The notes beneath the pieces are model-generated. The model made no database searches. It saw nothing but the letters and a program-made list of their open reading frames with translations, and was not told where the DNA came from. A stretch of DNA of 64,000 bases from Butyricimonas muris. GTDB lineage: Bacteria > Bacteroidota > Bacteroidia > Bacteroidales > Marinifilaceae. A program made the translations under genes and the position numbers. Of this stretch, positions 63,184 to 64,000 are shown piece by piece. Location of the stretch: assembly GCF_046365375.1 (NCBI RefSeq), contig NZ_JBKEIT010000015.1:62001-126000 (forward strand), written 5' to 3'. The stretch's first letter is position 1. The number at the start of each line of letters is the position of its first letter.

Positions 63184-64000
63184 TCGTATCGTTTCATCAG
63201 TAATTCACTAAATGCTTTGTTAGCGTGTTTACACAGCTTGTCCCGATCAAGGTCCCAACACATATGAAATTCAGCATACCAAGACTTTTTCTTTTCTTGG
63301 AGTACTTCTATCCACATATCAGCGAATTCTTCTTCTGTAATATCGGCTATTTCTACAACCTCTTCATTCTCTTTGAAAGATTTAAAAAAATTGTCTGCCC
63401 ATAATAGTATGAAATATTGTATGATCCCTCTCCTTTTCCCGCGTGTTTGGCGCAAATACAAATAGAGTATCTTCCCTATCCTGTCAAACACCGGTTCGTA
63501 TTCAATATATTGTAAAGAAAACAAAAGCATCACTTGGACGCCCCTCGTCAATGGCTCGTCCCATTTTTCCTTTTGCAGATAATCCGGGACATTGCAATAT
63601 TGCATACAGTCCATCACACCCAACTCGGTCATTTCCAGTCTTTGATATCCATATCTGATACACCATTCTATCGTGTCTTCTTGTTCCGAATTCGAGAGTA
63701 AATATCGCAAGCATAGTAATTTCCCGTGACCACTTAACGGTTCTATCAGTTTGATAAGAGTAACCTCCCATTCAGGTGTCATATTAAACAGTGCTATCCC
63801 GACATAGAATGTGAATTCTTCATGCTGGCTGAGCGTGGTCAGTAAATTCAAATCTTTCTTATTACGAAGCATACCCACAAAAAGAATACCCAGCTTCACC
63901 ACTTCCCGGTCCGGTGCTTTTCGAACCATCCAGTAAATTAATTCTATAGCATTATATTCAATCCTTATCTTTCTATCAGACAATTTTTCAAAAAACTCAT
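63174..64000 (-). CDS. Protein of unknown function, HEAT-like helical repeats (5' end outside window)
   Basis: The frame stays open to the right edge (EFFEKLSDRKIRIEYNAI at the edge), so the start lies beyond the window; 275 residues are seen. The sequence is a run of paired helices with spaced Leu (DREVVKLGILFVGMLRNKKD; DLNLLTTLSQHEEFTFYVGIAL, read in parts), which suggests HEAT/armadillo-like repeats, but I recognise no family. No signal peptide or membrane helix in the part seen. Overlaps the convergent TPR lipoprotein gene by 10 bases. Confidence 0.65.
   Translation of the reverse strand, partial: EFFEKLSDRKIRIEYNAIELIYWMVRKAPDREVVKLGILFVGMLRNKKDLNLLTTLSQHEEFTFYVGIALFNMTPEWEVTLIKLIEPLSGHGKLLCLRYLLSNSEQEDTIEWCIRYGYQRLEMTELGVMDCMQYCNVPDYLQKEKWDEPLTRGVQVMLLFSLQYIEYEPVFDRIGKILYLYLRQTRGKRRGIIQYFILLWADNFFKSFKENEEVVEIADITEEEFADMWIEVLQEKKKSWYAEFHMCWDLDRDKLCKHANKAFSELLMKRYDQW

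Overview
The window is one contiguous stretch of a Bacteroidota chromosome, order Bacteroidales. An Odoribacter/Butyricimonas-like genus is my guess from gene content and is not proven. The evidence is the repeated -33 TTTG / -7 TAnnTTTG promoter architecture, lipoproteins with acidic residues after the lipobox Cys, TonB-dependent receptors, an S46 dipeptidyl peptidase, a K+-dependent membrane pyrophosphatase, a fused FtcD/cyclodeaminase and an AT-leaning composition. No tRNA, rRNA, insertion sequence or CRISPR array was seen.

Layout. 1-6.5 kb: the 3' part of a DPP11-like peptidase, a GNAT acetyltransferase, superoxide dismutase, and a TonB-dependent receptor followed by a small lipoprotein. 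6.5-8 kb: an intergenic nested inverted repeat, then a PerR-type regulator with a palindrome over its promoter and a rubrerythrin (peroxide defence). 8-15 kb: alpha/beta hydrolase, thiD, an RsmI-family methyltransferase, a PhnP-like metallo-beta-lactamase-fold enzyme, gyrA and a secreted TPR protein. 15.2-19.7 kb: a tight operon of SDR, DUF3078-like barrel, NdpA-like protein and mltG. 19.8-25.5 kb: rpsF-rpsR-rplI, uvrA, pyrK-pyrD. 25.6-28.4 kb: an XRE regulator and aminopeptidase P, separated by 649 bp holding repeated palindromes. 28.5-31.7 kb: a lipoprotein, an ECF sigma factor with a membrane-anchored beta-barrel-like partner, and a small membrane protein. 31.9-39.1 kb: purH followed directly by the rod-shape cluster mreB-mreC-mreD-mrdA-rodA. 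39.2-42.3 kb: hutI and ftcD (histidine catabolism).

42.3-45.5 kb looks like an accessory patch. It carries an NTF2-like protein, a methyltransferase, a thioredoxin-like protein, arsR with operators, a decayed acr3 tail, and a second diverged copy of the last 14 codons of ftcD that brackets the first two genes. 45.5-50.7 kb is a probable operon: TonB-dependent receptor, a histidine-kinase-like protein lacking its phospho-acceptor His, an intact histidine kinase and a LytTR response regulator. 50.8-53.8 kb: nitroreductase and hppA. 54.0-57.8 kb is an AT-rich two-gene island: a secreted fibronectin-III protein and a 1072-residue ABC-2-permease / M1-like / golvesin-like fusion. 57.8-64 kb: rimO, a Crp-family regulator, a HAD phosphatase, a YgiQ-family radical SAM protein, a TPR lipoprotein and the 3' part of an unidentified gene.

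The best candidates for something not yet described are the receptor-pseudokinase-kinase-LytTR operon, the FN3/permease-golvesin pair, the XRE operator array shared with pepP, and the two rearrangement scars at 42-45 kb. All functional statements are from reading the sequence and known families; no database search was run.
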